Made by a program: the position numbers and the translations under genes
NCBI GenBank assembly: GCA_944472135.2
Contig: CALYDD020000289.1
Location: forward strand, 1 to 64,000
Source of the DNA: Trichobilharzia regenti
Lineage: Eukaryota; Platyhelminthes; Trematoda; Strigeidida; Schistosomatidae
Reading direction: 5' to 3'
DNA length: 64,000 nt
Part shown: piece by piece, positions 32,800 to 44,118 of the stretch
Layout of the letters: each line of letters opens with the position of its first letter
How positions within the stretch are numbered: the stretch's first letter is position 1
Notes under the pieces: generated by a model
Databases searched by the model: none
Seen by the model: only the letters and a program-made list of their open reading frames with translations
What the model was told of the DNA's origin: nothing

Positions 32800-33120
32800 A
32801 ATGACTAGTCTCCAATCTTCGACACTTCAAACTGCGTTTATTAGTTTGAGTGTGTTTGCGGAAGCAAATAAATAGATCGTGTAGAAAGGCGATTGTCTAC
32901 TCGTATGATGGAGCATTTGTCAAAGTGGTTGAAAACAGCTGAATTCAAAGTACCAGAAGAGCTCAATAACATTTTGTGGACTACGGACATGATATCAACA
33001 CTGTGAGGCCATCATTCACTGTTGTCAGCAGACATAAAAACAGGTAGATGCTTGTAATTCCAGTTTATAAACCAAGTCTCTGAGTACAAAATGAAGTGGT
33101 CGTCACTATGAATCTATCAT
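32800..33120 (+). mobile_element. PLE GIY-YIG nuclease remnant
   Basis: Readable pieces: ECVCGSK-stop-IDRVERRLSTRM (YIG region ruined), MEHLSKWLKTAEF and a trace of the histidine segment (TDMIST). Probably part of the same element as the RT at 32,225, with the sequence between deleted or decayed. Confidence 0.6.
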
Positions 33121-33654
33121 GGTAATATGTTTTACTTATTAACTGGCATTATTTTTATTAATACTTTATTATACTTCCATTTATTATTCCTGATTCACTT
33201 CAAACTATGTTTTGTCAGTGCCATTATCTTAACTCGGTTCAGCATTATTATTATAACTATAACTATCAATATTAATCACTTCGCAATTCCCGATATATTT
33301 AAGTTCTTTCTCCAGTGACTAATTGTTTATCCAAGTGATGTAATTAAAGCATAATGAATTTTATCTTAATTTGAATCTCTAATACTCCCTTCCTCTTGTC
33401 TATTTGAACATGACCTGAAAAAAACATTCGCATGTGTCGTTCTGCATGATTAATTCAATTTAGTTTATTTGCTTATTAATATTGTATTTCCAATAGTACA
33501 TATATATTTATGTCGCTGTATGTAGAATATTCAGATGAACAGCACTATCCAAATTTGATAAATTCATTAAATCTTGCTTTATTAGCGTTTGTTACTTGTT
33601 TTAAAAACATGAAACATTAACAATCTAAACTGGTTACTGACTCAGTTCCAGAGA
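33121..33654. other. Unassigned AT-rich stretch
   Basis: Likely 3' tail of the preceding PLE, but no landmark aligned. Confidence 0.35.
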
Positions 33655-34640
33655 AAACTATCTTCACTATCTCTATTTATTAAGTTACAATTTAATGGTG
33701 ACTTATCTAGTGAGACTTTGTTCCAGAGACTTTCCAGGAGTATACAGAGAACGTTTTTCGCAGCATACCTATTTTTGTCATTCTCTAGCCGACGAACGAT
33801 TGGGACGCGAACGAAGGATCAGCTTGATAGTTTTGCCACATCTATGTGCATTTATCAATTCAACTGCACCTTCGGTAACAGTTATGTTGGGCGTACTACT
33901 AGACAGCTTAGCCAAAGTGTCAGTGAACATCTCCCATCGTGGTTTGTCAAAGGACAGACGAAAACAATCCGTAGCTCATTTCCGTCACATTCAATCGATA
34001 GTGGTCATGTAGTCGAGAAAACGAGAGCCTTCAAAGTAATTCATCGTATCCCACCGAATCTTTCAAATAGACTTCGTATTCGTCTATTGCACACAGCTGA
34101 GTCGATAGGCATTCGAACCATTAAACCTTGACTATGCATTCAAAAGAAGTTCGTACAGCCATTGTCCCTCCCTTATTGACCTATCAAGACATAACCAACT
34201 GATGATTTCTACACCACCCCTTGTTTATATTTTCAACCCCTTTCTTATCATCCCTTAATCTTTTCACATCTTTATTATAAACGTGTTTCATTTCCTTCCC
34301 TTACAGTCTAGCATTACTTAATCGGTTCACTTGTTTTTACTAGCCTTATCGACTACTTCCACCTGAACATTTGTTTGTTTAATCATATACTGTTTTTCAT
34401 TATTCGTGTTATCACAGATTGTCTCACTTTTTCATCCTTATTATTGATAAAACCACTATTTATTATTATTGTTATCATTACCACTATTATGACTAATTGC
34501 ACAATTTATATTCACCATCGTATTATCCTATAGACAAAACACCATTATTGGTTTATATTTGAATTTTTATTTGTAAACTTATGTATTTTAGAGTTAAGCC
34601 TGATGAGATCTAATTGAAAACAATATTGTTCGCTTTAATG
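33655..34640 (+). mobile_element. PLE nuclease and 3' tail, third copy of the 16-23 kb lineage
   Basis: Very similar to 22,045-23,010. Frame 33,718-34,131: FQRLSRSIQRTFFAAYLFLS, CIYQFNCTFGNSYVGRTTRQ, SHSIDSGHVVE, ending at an early stop (TIKP-stop, tgg to tga). One nuclease cysteine is phenylalanine (CTF). A ribozyme copy lies at 34,594-34,638. Not in tandem with the other two; the RT part is absent. Confidence 0.9.
34594..34638 (+). ncRNA. Hammerhead ribozyme, type I, slightly degraded
   Basis: TTAAGC (34,594-34,599), CTGATGA, GAT-CTA-ATT, GAAA, palindrome AACAATATTGTT, C34,631, then GCTTTAA. Stem II has the same G-U pair as unit 2; stem I has an extra T on the 3' side. Confidence 0.7.
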
Positions 34641-35170
34641 TGTTGTTCTAAAACTATCTTCATCAATCTGGAAGCCGAAGGTGATTAGCCGTCCAGATGT
34701 GCTCAAAAATCGTCTTTCCAAATCAGTCAGTAAGATGTTCTTTTCAATGGAATCCCATATGACTTTGACCAGCAGAAAGTTATCTTCTGCTTATGTAAAA
34801 AGAGAAGCTCCCTCATTTAGCCGAATCCCATATATTTATAATTTCACCTGTTCCTACGGAGCAAGATACACTGGTCTTAGCCAGAGAATGCTTTCCACAT
34901 GGATATACATGAGCAAATTGCAGCATAATTTTACAGAGGACGAAAGGGAAGGCGTGCGAAGCTCTATTCTAGAACACTTGACTGACATCTTCCACTCGAC
35001 CTCTTCTTATCATGGTATTAAGATCACTTTTCAAATCCACGATAACCTGACTGACTTTCTGCTTCCAAACTATTGAAGACATTGGAGACCTTGAAAATCC
35101 ATGAATTTAAGTCAGACCTTTGTGTACGACAGAAGTATGTACAGACTCTGTTTCTACTTCGATCGTAGAA
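34641..35170 (+). mobile_element. PLE linker and GIY-YIG nuclease
   Basis: Frame 34,681-35,076: VLKNRLSKSVSKMFFSMESH, LTSRKLSSAY, then YIYNFTCSYGARYTGLSQRM, where YIG is YTG and the arginine is lost, and SSILEHLTDIFHS. Starts exactly where the preceding PLE tail ends, suggesting one element inserted into the other. Confidence 0.75.
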
Positions 35171-35707
35171 TAGAAAGCGGAATGGAACAAATATTTTTGG
35201 TCTTGTTTATTTAATATGCATGCTTCCTTTCAACTAATATTACAAATTTTCCCCTTGAAACAGTCTCTGGTATTATTCCACTTGTCCAGTTTATTATTTG
35301 AATTCTTTATGCTTTCTGTAGTGTTAATGTTTGTCGTATTTAAATTCCCAAGCAGTCACACTAGCTAATTCTACTTCCAAATAAACTACTACTAGGCCAT
35401 TGGGACTCATAATTTACTTTGTACTGGATTGCCGCTATGCACTGGTGACAAGTACTAACATAGAGAAAATATAAGACTTCTTGTCGACTACCTTCAATCA
35501 TCTTAGCATGAATACAAAGTACATTGCAATAGCAGGTTATCTTGTTTGTCTAGCATCAACACCATTATATTGGCTACGCCTTACGGACCAATCAGCACAC
35601 TTTATTTGGTGGTGACTGACTGAGAGTAGATAACTGACATTTCAAAAAGACGTAGATGTAGTTCTAATTCAAAGGGTTGATCACTGGGAAACTGAATATG
35701 TTATACT
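35171..35707. other. Unassigned stretch
   Basis: No coding motif. 35,560-35,640 has an LTR-like composition (accaatcagcacac) but no ends could be found. Confidence 0.35.
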
Positions 35708-35718
35708 TAAAGGAGTCA

Positions 35719-36337
35719 ACATCAGGCGGAACTGATGAGGATGTCAAAGCAGCGAGGATTGGGAAAGTAAGACAAGCCTTCATTACTCTCAAGTCTGTAT
35801 GGAGGAGATCAACAGTACTCAGAAGGAAAAATGAGATCCTGATTTTCAGTTGGAATATGAATTCAATGCTACCTACTATACAGATCAGAGAAGTGCGCTT
35901 CGAACAAACTACACACCTTCACCAACACCTGTCCTCGATCAGTACTTCGCTCAAGATCAGATGGTCGGCTAGAATAGATCAGTAACAGGGAGAGATCTCT
36001 AGCAATGAGCAAGCCAACCACCCAGGAACCAGTTGTGCAACAGGAATATGAACAGGAAAAAATGGAGGTGGACTGGCCGTAGTCTGAGAAAACAAACCAT
36101 CAAGTGAGTAACTTCACACTCCAGGCCATTGCTCGAGTGGAACCCGATTGGGAAGCCGTGAGTTGGTCGCGAATGCGAGGGTGGAATGACATGGAGTGGA
36201 AGAGGTAATGTGAAGAGGAGATGAAAGCATGTGGGTAGACATGGAGCCAGGTGGAAAAGTTGGCAGAGAACCGAAAGCAATGGAGACGTGCGGTTGAAGG
36301 CCTATGTTCCTCCAGGAACTAAGGGAAATAATTATAA
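35719..36337 (+). mobile_element. RTE-clade LINE 3' end with target duplication
   Basis: Flanked by TAAAGGAGTCA at 35,708-35,718 and 36,338-36,348, an exact 11 bp target-site duplication. Encodes GGTDEDVKAARIGKVRQAFI and LKSVWRRSTVLRRKNEI, then non-coding 3' sequence to ccaggaactaaggg and a short tail. A classic 5'-truncated LINE insertion. Confidence 0.92.
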
Positions 36338-36599
36338 TAAAGGAGTCACCAGTGGTTGAAATTGCATGATATGAGAAGTATACACGAAAGGATTTTAAAA
36401 TTCAGCGTAGATACTTCTTTGTTATCAAAAGGTGCAAAGATCTTAAACTACTAGTGAATCAGTCGGTTGCGTAAATGTTTTTCCCACTGAATGGCAAACA
36501 GGTTTCTGGTTCGTCAGATATTTTGGCTGGGAAAGGAAGAAAAATCATTCGATAAAAGGAAAAGTTTTCATTCCATCAGCTCAGACTAGGAAAAATAAT

Positions 36600-36960
36600 T
36601 AGATGACGTAATTTGTCTGAAATGTACCTTGGCTCTAAAACTAGATTACCAAGAAGGGTTCAAAGCAACAACATTCAATTTTTGAACACATAAAACAAGT
36701 GTAGCTTTCTTATGGCTTACCCTACAGCAAATTTAAGTATATGACCGAAACCTGTTTTATATGCGGGTTTAGAGGCAGTGTTATGATCTTTCTGTGTGAT
36801 GTGTTTTACGGAATATGACGCTGTAGTCATTTAGGAATGTGTTCTGTAGCCTTGACCTGCAGAGATCGATGGGTCCTCCCTACTTACGTGTGACTACACT
36901 TGCTTATAAACTGGTAAACGCAGGTGGATGTCGTACTATCTTCTGGATGTTGTAAGGGTT
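36600..36960 (-). mobile_element. PLE GIY-YIG nuclease remnant
   Basis: Minus strand: GGPIDLCRSRLQNTF (one frame) and GRTHRSLQVKATEHIP (adjacent frame), the lineage of 12,640. Then traces of the C-terminal half. Several stops; YVG glycine region disrupted. Confidence 0.65.
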
Positions 36961-36994
36961 TACATGACAGCACAGACTCCTTTTTCTCTTTTGA

Positions 36995-37135
36995 AATAAA
37001 TCCAAAGCAAGAACAACAGAATAATATGATACATTCATTTATTTCGTTGGCTTCTCATCATCTGTTTACAGCCTAAATAAATTATGAGGTTTGTGTACAT
37101 AAATTCTTTAGCATACTTGCAAATTTTTCATGTTA
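36995..37135. repeat. Third copy of the 28.1/29.5 kb inverted-repeat arm
   Basis: ttcgttggcttctcatcatc and tgtttacagcctaa parallel the arms at 28,150-28,200 and 29,510-29,560. Diverged. Adjacent to the 5'-ward end of the minus PLE at 37,240. Confidence 0.5.
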
Positions 37136-37239
37136 TCAGTTGACAGAGGGTACCGCAATTAGTGAGCAGTGCTCAGAAAATTGCGCTTATATAGTCTCTA
37201 CACAGGCGGTTCAAGTTTAAACAAAATAAATGCATGCGT

Positions 37240-37840
37240 ACAATGGTAAAGTAGTTTCTTAACAAAGACGACAGATGCGTAAGGTGCTGAATGACGAATA
37301 AATTAGGTAGATAACTTTTAAGGTACTATTTTTGTCCACTTGGTGACCACTATCAATCAAATGAGCCAAAATAAAACTTCTTATAGATTTTATTGACCTT
37401 TTCCGAACCATGAAGGAAGATGCTGATTAATGCGCTTGTTAAGCTGTCTAGTTGTTTGCTCTATATAGCTCTCTCCACAGGAGCATCTTAATTCACAGAT
37501 ACATATAGAAATGGCACAGCTAGGTAGCTTGTCTTTCACTTGAGAAATCATAAATGGCCGGCTGGAAAATGACAAGCAAAGGGTGGCGGCAGTATAAGTT
37601 CGTTTTATCGCTGTCGATAATCTCAGATGTAAGACATCGCTAGCCATGTCCCATTAAATTGCAATTTCATGAACAGTTGTTCCTTTAAACTGTTGTCAGT
37701 TTCTCTTTGTTGTACCTGGTGTTCATGTGTCTCCTTACAAATCTACTAGGATAGCCAATTTGGGCCAGCGTATTTTGGATGTATCCCAACTCATTTCCTA
37801 CGGAGTCATCTGTACAGATCTTCCATCCAACCATCCAGCT
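37240..37840 (-). mobile_element. PLE: RT end, linker and GIY-YIG nuclease
   Basis: Minus strand: KICTDDSVGNELGYIQNTLA (RT end, about 37,830), IGYPSRFVRRHMNT, linker SDVLHLRLSTAIKRTYTAAT, then CICELRCSCGESYIEQTTRQ and HLPSWFGKGQ (37,647-37,390), and FILAHLIDSGHQVDK in another frame. YIG reads YIE. Related to the 16-23 kb lineage. Confidence 0.8.
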
Positions 37841-37983
37841 CAGAGAACAAAAACACATCAAAAAGATAATCACGTCTAAACTGCAGAGAGTTACAGTTTC
37901 ATCGCCACTACCACCACTAACAAATTCCACCTCATCTGCCTACAACTCGTGAGAATCAACTGAATTACAGACAGGTGTATACA

Positions 37984-38216
37984 TGGAATTCATCATGAGC
38001 TAACATTAGTTAGAGAACCACTGGAAAACCCCGGAGTACTGGACAGCCGACCATTTCGTCATAGTTTGGGACTCTTCATCAGTACGCACCCACCGACAGG
38101 GGTTGAAACCCAGGACCTTGTGGTTACAAGGCGAGCTCGAAGACCATTAAGCCACTGGGATCCGATCCAATTGCCAGCCCATGAATTCTACCTTCTGCCA
38201 TTTCACGACATATTAC
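37984..38216 (-). mobile_element. Hammerhead SINE, minus strand
   Basis: Reverse complement shows the tRNA-like head (B-box-like gggtttcaacccc), then gcgtactgatgaagagtccc, aaactatgacgaaatggtcg, gctgtccagtactccg and the family tail. It keeps CTGATGA and GAAA with stem I GTACTG/CAGTAC, but three bases separate the core from stem II. Confidence 0.85.
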
Positions 38217-38814
38217 CTTCAGACAAGTCGACAGAGTTCCCAATTTGCAACGTACACAATTCAAAGTGAAATTTCATCACAATTTCCCTTGGAAACAAAA
38301 ATTATTTACATCACAATGTGTAACTTGCTTAATACTATAAACATAAGTCAAGAAATCCAACATAAATTCATGGCACTATATATCAATGATCGATTGATTT
38401 GAGAACGTGGATACTACTCACATCAGCCGACCGAAGCGGTCTAAACCCTGCACAGCCGTCTCGCTCATTTCGAGTCAGCCTCATCAGTGGCGTACCAGAT
38501 TTTTTTTGACTCAGCCCAGACAATCGAATCAGTTTAATGGACCTGAATTCTGTCTGTCTGGCTAGGTGTCTAGCTACTTGGGCGAAGTGGAAATACACTG
38601 ATTCGGATTGGAAATTTGCAAACCAAGTACTCATATCTACGAATAAGTAGTATATAACGTTGTACCGTCATTTTTCTAAATCTAACAGGGGAATGTGTTC
38701 GTTATAATAAAGGTTTTTGTATTTCCCAATGTGCTCCCATGTGCTCATTATTTGAAAGGTTTCTAATTACTGATCATAAACACTTGTAGTTCCGTAGGAA
38801 AATGCTACACTGAA
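38217..38814. other. Unassigned stretch with a GC-richer structured segment
   Basis: 38,400-38,640 is less AT-rich than its surroundings and contains dyads (gaccgaagcggtc; ctcgctcatttcgag) and, on the minus strand, ctgatga-N9-gaaa. The 83-codon minus frame (38,383-38,634) has no recognisable motif. Not repeated elsewhere in the window. Confidence 0.4.
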
Positions 38815-39590
38815 ATCATACTGCGTCTATAGAAGGAAAGAACATACGAGGAAGGAATTCCATACAAGGAAGGAGGCTCGGAAACCACATTACGCAGAAT
38901 TCTTAACAATACTGGAAGGAATAAAAGTAGCTGGTGTTCAAACCCACAAAATCAATTAGAAACAAGCTTTGTCGGTTAAACGATCAGTCCTTTGGAGTCT
39001 TTAAAACAAAACAATTTAGTTTATCTAGTATCCTACCTGAAATGATTGTCAGGTCAAATACATAAGTCAGAGTAGTAGAACAGGTGTAGTCAGACTAGCT
39101 GCGCACAAAAGCCTAGCAAAATCTAGATCGGTTGACCCGAATAAATAGTTCAGCTATAGCACTCACTACATGCAAATACACACAACCATACAATTGGATG
39201 GATGGGATAGGATGACAATTTCAAAATCTAGCTTAACAGGGTGGACGGAGAGAATCATGACAACGAAAGCTGTGTTTATCGAATCAACTGCAAATACGTG
39301 TAATAGGAATGATTCATCACTTGTCCACCCAGGTATCTGGAAAATCCTACTACCCCAACGACGACAAATAGGAGAAAACAAAGAAAACCATGAAACTCAA
39401 GTTTCGAAGTCATGTGATCATAACTTATATGATTATGATGGATAAATTTTGTTCGAAACATAGTCATCCAGTAAATAATACTGTTTCACTGTGTGATATA
39501 TCTAATAAACAAACCAATATGGAATTACTTACTACCACAGTGTCCAAGTTTGACACATATATACATTCTGCGTCTACTTAGCTCTTTTCA
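38815..39590 (+). mobile_element. PLE linker, nuclease remnant and 3' tail
   Basis: Aligns with 57,530-58,235: IPYKEGGSETTLRRILNNTG, RNKSSWCSNPQ, then scrambled nuclease traces, the antisense-looking middle (ctagatcggttgaccc), ESTANTCNRNDSSLVHPGIW, RRQIGENKENHE, and the tail with gataaattttgttcgaaaca. Many stops. Confidence 0.8.
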
Positions 39591-40439
39591 GTAGGCTAGA
39601 GAGGAAAGAATCAAATAGAAGGTTGAAATAAATCGAACAGATTCTGTACAATCTTCACAGAATATTTAAGAATTGATCTCTCAACGAGAAGTAATTAGTC
39701 AATGTAATAAATATATCAGATAGTATTAGAAGAGCCTTTAATCATTCTATGACAGGACTTTAGAGAATTAATGGAATCCATAACTGTCATGATATTGAAC
39801 ATTAGGGACTTTTACATTAGTGTACACGTATGAGAATATATATATATCAAATCCCATGTGACCAACTGCCCAAGTGACAGAGACCAACTGACTCAACTTC
39901 ATGGAATAAATATGTCTAACAGAGTGAATGTGATTACCCCACCTTACCTTACTTCTGTTTTTTTTTCTGATTGTTTTATGCAAATAAGCTCAATACCTGT
40001 GTTTCCTCTGCTCACAATGAAAATCATCACATGATACAGACTGTAGTAAAAATTAATTATGCAATTTGTTTTTTGTGTACTCATACTGGCTTTATTCATC
40101 TTTTCTGTTGTTAATTTATTATTCTTTATTTTACCATGATTTATACAATGAATAAATAATACCAAAAATGTCTTTCATTTTTATTCTTCATTGTCGTCCT
40201 CTTTATTTTTTCTGTCCGGAAATCTATAAATTAAAAAATGATAGTTCTATCGATAATAAATTAATGAGGATAGTATGTTTTGAAATAGATCAGTGATCTA
40301 ATTGTATCTCCTGACAACCTTTGTCGTGATTGGTTATTAATTTACATCTTTATTGATCGTTTTTATTGACTTGGAATTTGAATAATTCTGTTATGTGGTT
40401 TATTCTTTATTAGTTAGAAAACCTGAGCTACAGTGATGT
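39591..40439. other. Unassigned AT-rich stretch
   Basis: Short frames on the minus strand (39,768-40,165) have no motif. No element recognised. Confidence 0.4.
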
Positions 40440-40990
40440 GTCTCTTAAATGCTCACTGATTTATTTGATTACCAGGCTTCTAAAAATCCCCTGGCATATT
40501 GCGTGTTCCCATTGTTCAAAATTTCCACCTTTTCTCAATTAAACTGGGGGTCTATAATTGTCTGCATACATTGAAATGAAGAAAAAACAAGTCGTGTCTT
40601 TAAACAGCATGGATTCTCGGTCGAAGAGGACATCCACTTTGACCAATACAGTATTTATCAAATTTAAAGCAATTTATTTTACAGACGGTATTGGCCTTGT
40701 CTTTTCTTGCTTTTGGGTCTTTAGTTCTGCGTTGTATTGAGTGAAGTGATTGTGTTGGTTTGTGTGCTATGTCTATTTTGAAAGGTTTTTGTATTCTAGA
40801 TGTTATTTCGAAAATATCCCTAGTGTATAGTGACATGAATTTCCTTGTTATGTTTGAGGATAGTTGCTTGTTGGTATTTTGATTTGACTTTAAACATATT
40901 TTAATGGAATTTAATAGACAACAGTCAGCGAATATTTTCATCCTATTCCTTTTAGGTGAGGAGTATTTCAGTATGTTTTAACTCTTTTAA
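40440..40990 (-). mobile_element. PLE linker and GIY-YIG nuclease, distinct lineage
   Basis: Minus frame 40,941-40,600: FEITSRIQKPFKIDIAHKPT, DPKARKDKANTVCKINCFKF, DKYCIGQSGCPLRPRIHA. This matches the PLE pattern linker / VYKI-C--C-KCYIGQTGR-L--RIHEH. Further C-terminal traces follow in other frames to about 40,470. YIG is kept as CIG; the usual arginine is cysteine. Confidence 0.8.
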
Positions 40991-41097
40991 ACAATGTTTG
41001 TACACAGTTTCTTTTGTATGCTAATGGGTTGCTGTTATTGTTATAGTTGAGTGTATGGCTTGTGTGAGTTGGTTTCCTATATATTTATTTTTTTTTA

Positions 41098-41281
41098 TTT
41101 TTGATTACAGCTTGATTCCACACCGTATTTTTGGTACAAGTATGGAATTTTCAGCATGTGATATCAGTAGCCCAAATTTCGCAGGCCGACCATAGATATC
41201 AGGTGTGCGTCGGCGTGGGCTCGAACCCCGGACCATATGCATGGTCGGCGAGAGTCCTAACCACTGTGTCACCGACGCACT
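41098..41281 (-). mobile_element. tRNA-derived SINE, family C, minus strand
   Basis: Reverse complement: A box tgacacagtggttagga, B box ggggttcgagccc, body tctatggtcggcctgcgaaa and tgtggaatcaagctgtaatc, A-rich tail (the T run at 41,089-41,100). Confidence 0.85.
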
Positions 41282-41473
41282 TGTGTTTTTTGATATTTTG
41301 TTTCCCTGTTCTTGTTTAGATATCTAAAAAATGAATTTTGTTATATACTGTAAAATCTGTTTTTATAGCCTCCACGGCAATTTATTGTAGTTTGAAGGTT
41401 CTACCATCAAAACGCAGTTACAGTAAAACTTTGAAAGCAAAGATCTGAAGTATTTTGTAGTATTGTCATAAAA

Positions 41474-41700
41474 GTGTGTCAGTGGTCCAATGTCAGAATG
41501 CTCTCTGGCCACTTATGTTGTCCGGGTTCGACTCCCAGCTGACCCAATTTTAAACCTCACCTGGTGTACTAGTCGATGGAAAGCCAAGAAAAGAGAGAAG
41601 GTTGGGTATGAAGCTAGACACCCCAACTAGTAAAAACAATACCACCACTTCTGAAGCTTTCAGTAAAATCGAAACCCTATGCTCCACCAGGAATTTGATG
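41474..41700 (+). mobile_element. tRNA-derived SINE, family A
   Basis: Head gtgtgtcagtggtccaatgt with B box cgggttcgactccc; body agagagaaggttgggtatga; tail cgaaaccctatgctccacca. More diverged in the middle than the other copies. Confidence 0.8.
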
Positions 41701-41867
41701 TATTAGAAGGGAAATATGATGCATAAATCACCAAACACATACCTCAGAGGAGAAGAGCGAATTAAGGGATCAAATTAAATCCATAATGACTATATTTTGT
41801 GGTAAGTACATTAACAGTCAATCAATGAGTGCTAATTCGACGTCTATTATCATCATTATTATCCCGT

Positions 41868-42475
41868 TGGGTTCCGAGTGGAACATACAGCTTCAACAAC
41901 ACATCTGCGCGTTCTTTTCTATGCCATCCTCTTTATTTGGGTCTACGATTTCTTATAACCTCTCATCTACTCCTCCCCAAACAATCTCCTCCATGTTACC
42001 CTAGGGACAACCCACTCATCAATTCCCATTGGGATTTCACTCGAGCAATCACTGGCATTGCGTGCGGTGTCATTCGACGGTTTCCTCAATGTATGCCCCA
42101 TCAATCCATTTCCATTCTCTGTTACATATTCGATGAACGATAGGTTCGTGGTTAGTTTGTTCCCATAGTTTCTTCTTGCTAATTCTTTCTAGCCATTTGA
42201 TCTTCACTACCGAGCCAGTGGAGGCAGTTATTGATAAAAGTTTGCAGCAGGTTGTTAGAGATGCTTCTCATTGTACATTGTTTCTGATCCATACAGAAGA
42301 GGCGACTGACTTGATTTGTGCTGGAAAACGGAATCTTGTCCTTTATGCAGTGAATGCAGAAGATTTCCGAACTGCTTTCATGTGTTTGCAGATGTGCGCT
42401 GCCTTTGCTTGCCAACTCTGGCTTTGACATCTTCATCCGTTCCTCCTGTGGTTTAAACGACGCTTTCTAGATATC
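41868..42475 (-). mobile_element. RTE-like LINE 3' fragment
   Basis: Plus-strand landmarks gttccgagtggaacatacag and cctcaatgtatgccccatc correspond to the RTE 3' end; the 5'-ward part encodes FQARIAKA- and LETWRST-type remnants. Diverged subfamily like 7,030. The frames 41,829-42,427 on the plus strand are antisense. Confidence 0.7.
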
Positions 42476-42961
42476 AGCTTTTTGTCGTTGTGATAATACA
42501 GCCTCACCACTGTCCAGTGTTATGGGTAAGTTTCTGTCTTTATACTTACCTTGAAGGACGCTATCAATATTTATCTCCCACTGAACTTTCAAATTGTAAC
42601 TCAAATTGAGTTAGTAATGACTAGCAGGGACTTAAAGAACTTCAAGGTGATGCTTGGAAAAGTCAGACATCAGTATCTGTCAAATCCTGAAATGCTAGCT
42701 TGAGTGATGTTATGTCCTCCCTATTGTACAGCAATCGTTCACTTGCACGTGTGCACTTTTGAATTATTTTAAACAAAACCAAGTGATTGATGATTTTTAA
42801 GCAGTTGTGTAATACAATCTAACATTTATATGATTTATTTATACTTCAAATATAAGAAAAAGGGGAAGAATGTAAAAAAATAAAGCAAAGATTAAATTTT
42901 TGTCGACTGCCAAGTCTGTAATAGTAGTCTTGCTTATTAGAATCAGTTATTAGCCATTCAC
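42476..42961. other. Unassigned stretch
   Basis: Nothing recognised. Confidence 0.4.
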
Positions 42962-43370
42962 TGAGTTTCAAGTGGGAAATAAAGCATTAACAGTACATCT
43001 GCATTTCATCCAGTTCTCTGCTTCCGATTCGCCTGACTCTCCAACTACCCATAACCTTCCACACCATCTTCACATGATCGCCCACATATCACTCTGAGAC
43101 CAACCGACACTAAACCCACCTCTTCTTATTCAGGTTCCACTCGATGGACTGGCATGTGGTCTTACTTTTATGTCTTTTCGGCCTATATTCAATCTATCTT
43201 TATTTTCTTCTGTTTATTAATAGAGAAATAGATAGTTGTGTCGTTTACTGGCAGAGTTCCTTATTGCTTATCCTTTCTTTTCAGTGATTTGGTCTTTGGT
43301 ATGAAGCGAAAACAGAGTTTGGTTAAAGTTTGCAGCCGACTGTCGAAAATGATAAAAGTAGGGTAAATAA
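42962..43370 (-). mobile_element. RTE-like LINE 3' fragment, strongly diverged
   Basis: gagtttcaagtgggaaataaag, ttctctgcttccgattcgcc and caggttccactcgatgg parallel the RTE 3' end. Weak; no coding motif left. Confidence 0.55.
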
Positions 43371-43819
43371 TATTATCTACGAAGAAGTAAGCAATACAAT
43401 TGAGGATCACAACTGATAGAAACTTTACAAACAAGTGAACATATAAAGCAACACTTCTTGAGAAGCAGTGGAACACTATGCAAACATTTACCCTTTAATT
43501 GTTTGTTACTAGTTAAATGAAAATTCTTAAGTTTGGATTTAGAAACGACACTGAAGTCACATTTGATAAATTATTATCAGTGAACTCACAAGATGGTAGA
43601 TAAAGTCTTTCTTTACTTCCTAAACAGCTTGTATGAAAAGTTGTAGTTTATCAGAGGCGTGGAGTTGACACATAGAACTATGATGTTACAAACTATGGCT
43701 TATACTTAAACATTTGTCATAGTATACTATTATTCTCTGGTGAACGGTGATTCACAACTGATCAGTTCAAAACTTGACAGTTCGTATACCTTTGTTTCCA
43801 CTGAAAACTATCTGTTGAA
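43371..43819. other. Unassigned stretch
   Basis: Nothing recognised. Confidence 0.4.
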
Positions 43820-44118
43820 CTAGTGGTCGCGCTATGTCGTGAATCGGAAGAAGTTAGAAATTATGGGCTGGCCATTGGATCGGGTCCCAGTGACTTAACG
43901 GTCTACGAGATCGCTAGTCTTGTAACCAGAAGATCCTGGCTACGAACCCTGGAGGTGGGTGCGTACCGCTGAATAAGAGTCCCAAACTAGGCTGACGAAA
44001 CAGCTGGCTGTCCAGTACTCCCTGCAGGTTTTCCACTGGTTCTTTAACCACCGTCAGTTTGTGATGAAATCCTCCGACTAATCAAACGAAGTCCCAGCAA
44101 AACCAATACTTGAAAACT
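43820..44118 (+). mobile_element. Hammerhead SINE, full length
   Basis: Leader tagtggtcgcgctatgtcgtg, head with A box (cagtgacttaacggtctac) and B-box-like ctacgaaccctgg, then the hammerhead (gtaccgctgaataagagtcc, aaactaggctgacgaaacag, ctggctgtccagtactccc) and tail. Stem III here is ACAG-CTGG-CTGT, a hairpin with a real loop, unlike the loop-less ACAGCTGT of other copies. The core carries an insertion. Confidence 0.85.

Noticed and set aside
35725..35740. actgatgagg in RTE copies as a hammerhead core
   Set aside because: It is coding sequence (GTDED of the RTE protein); no stem II or GAAA follows at the right distance.
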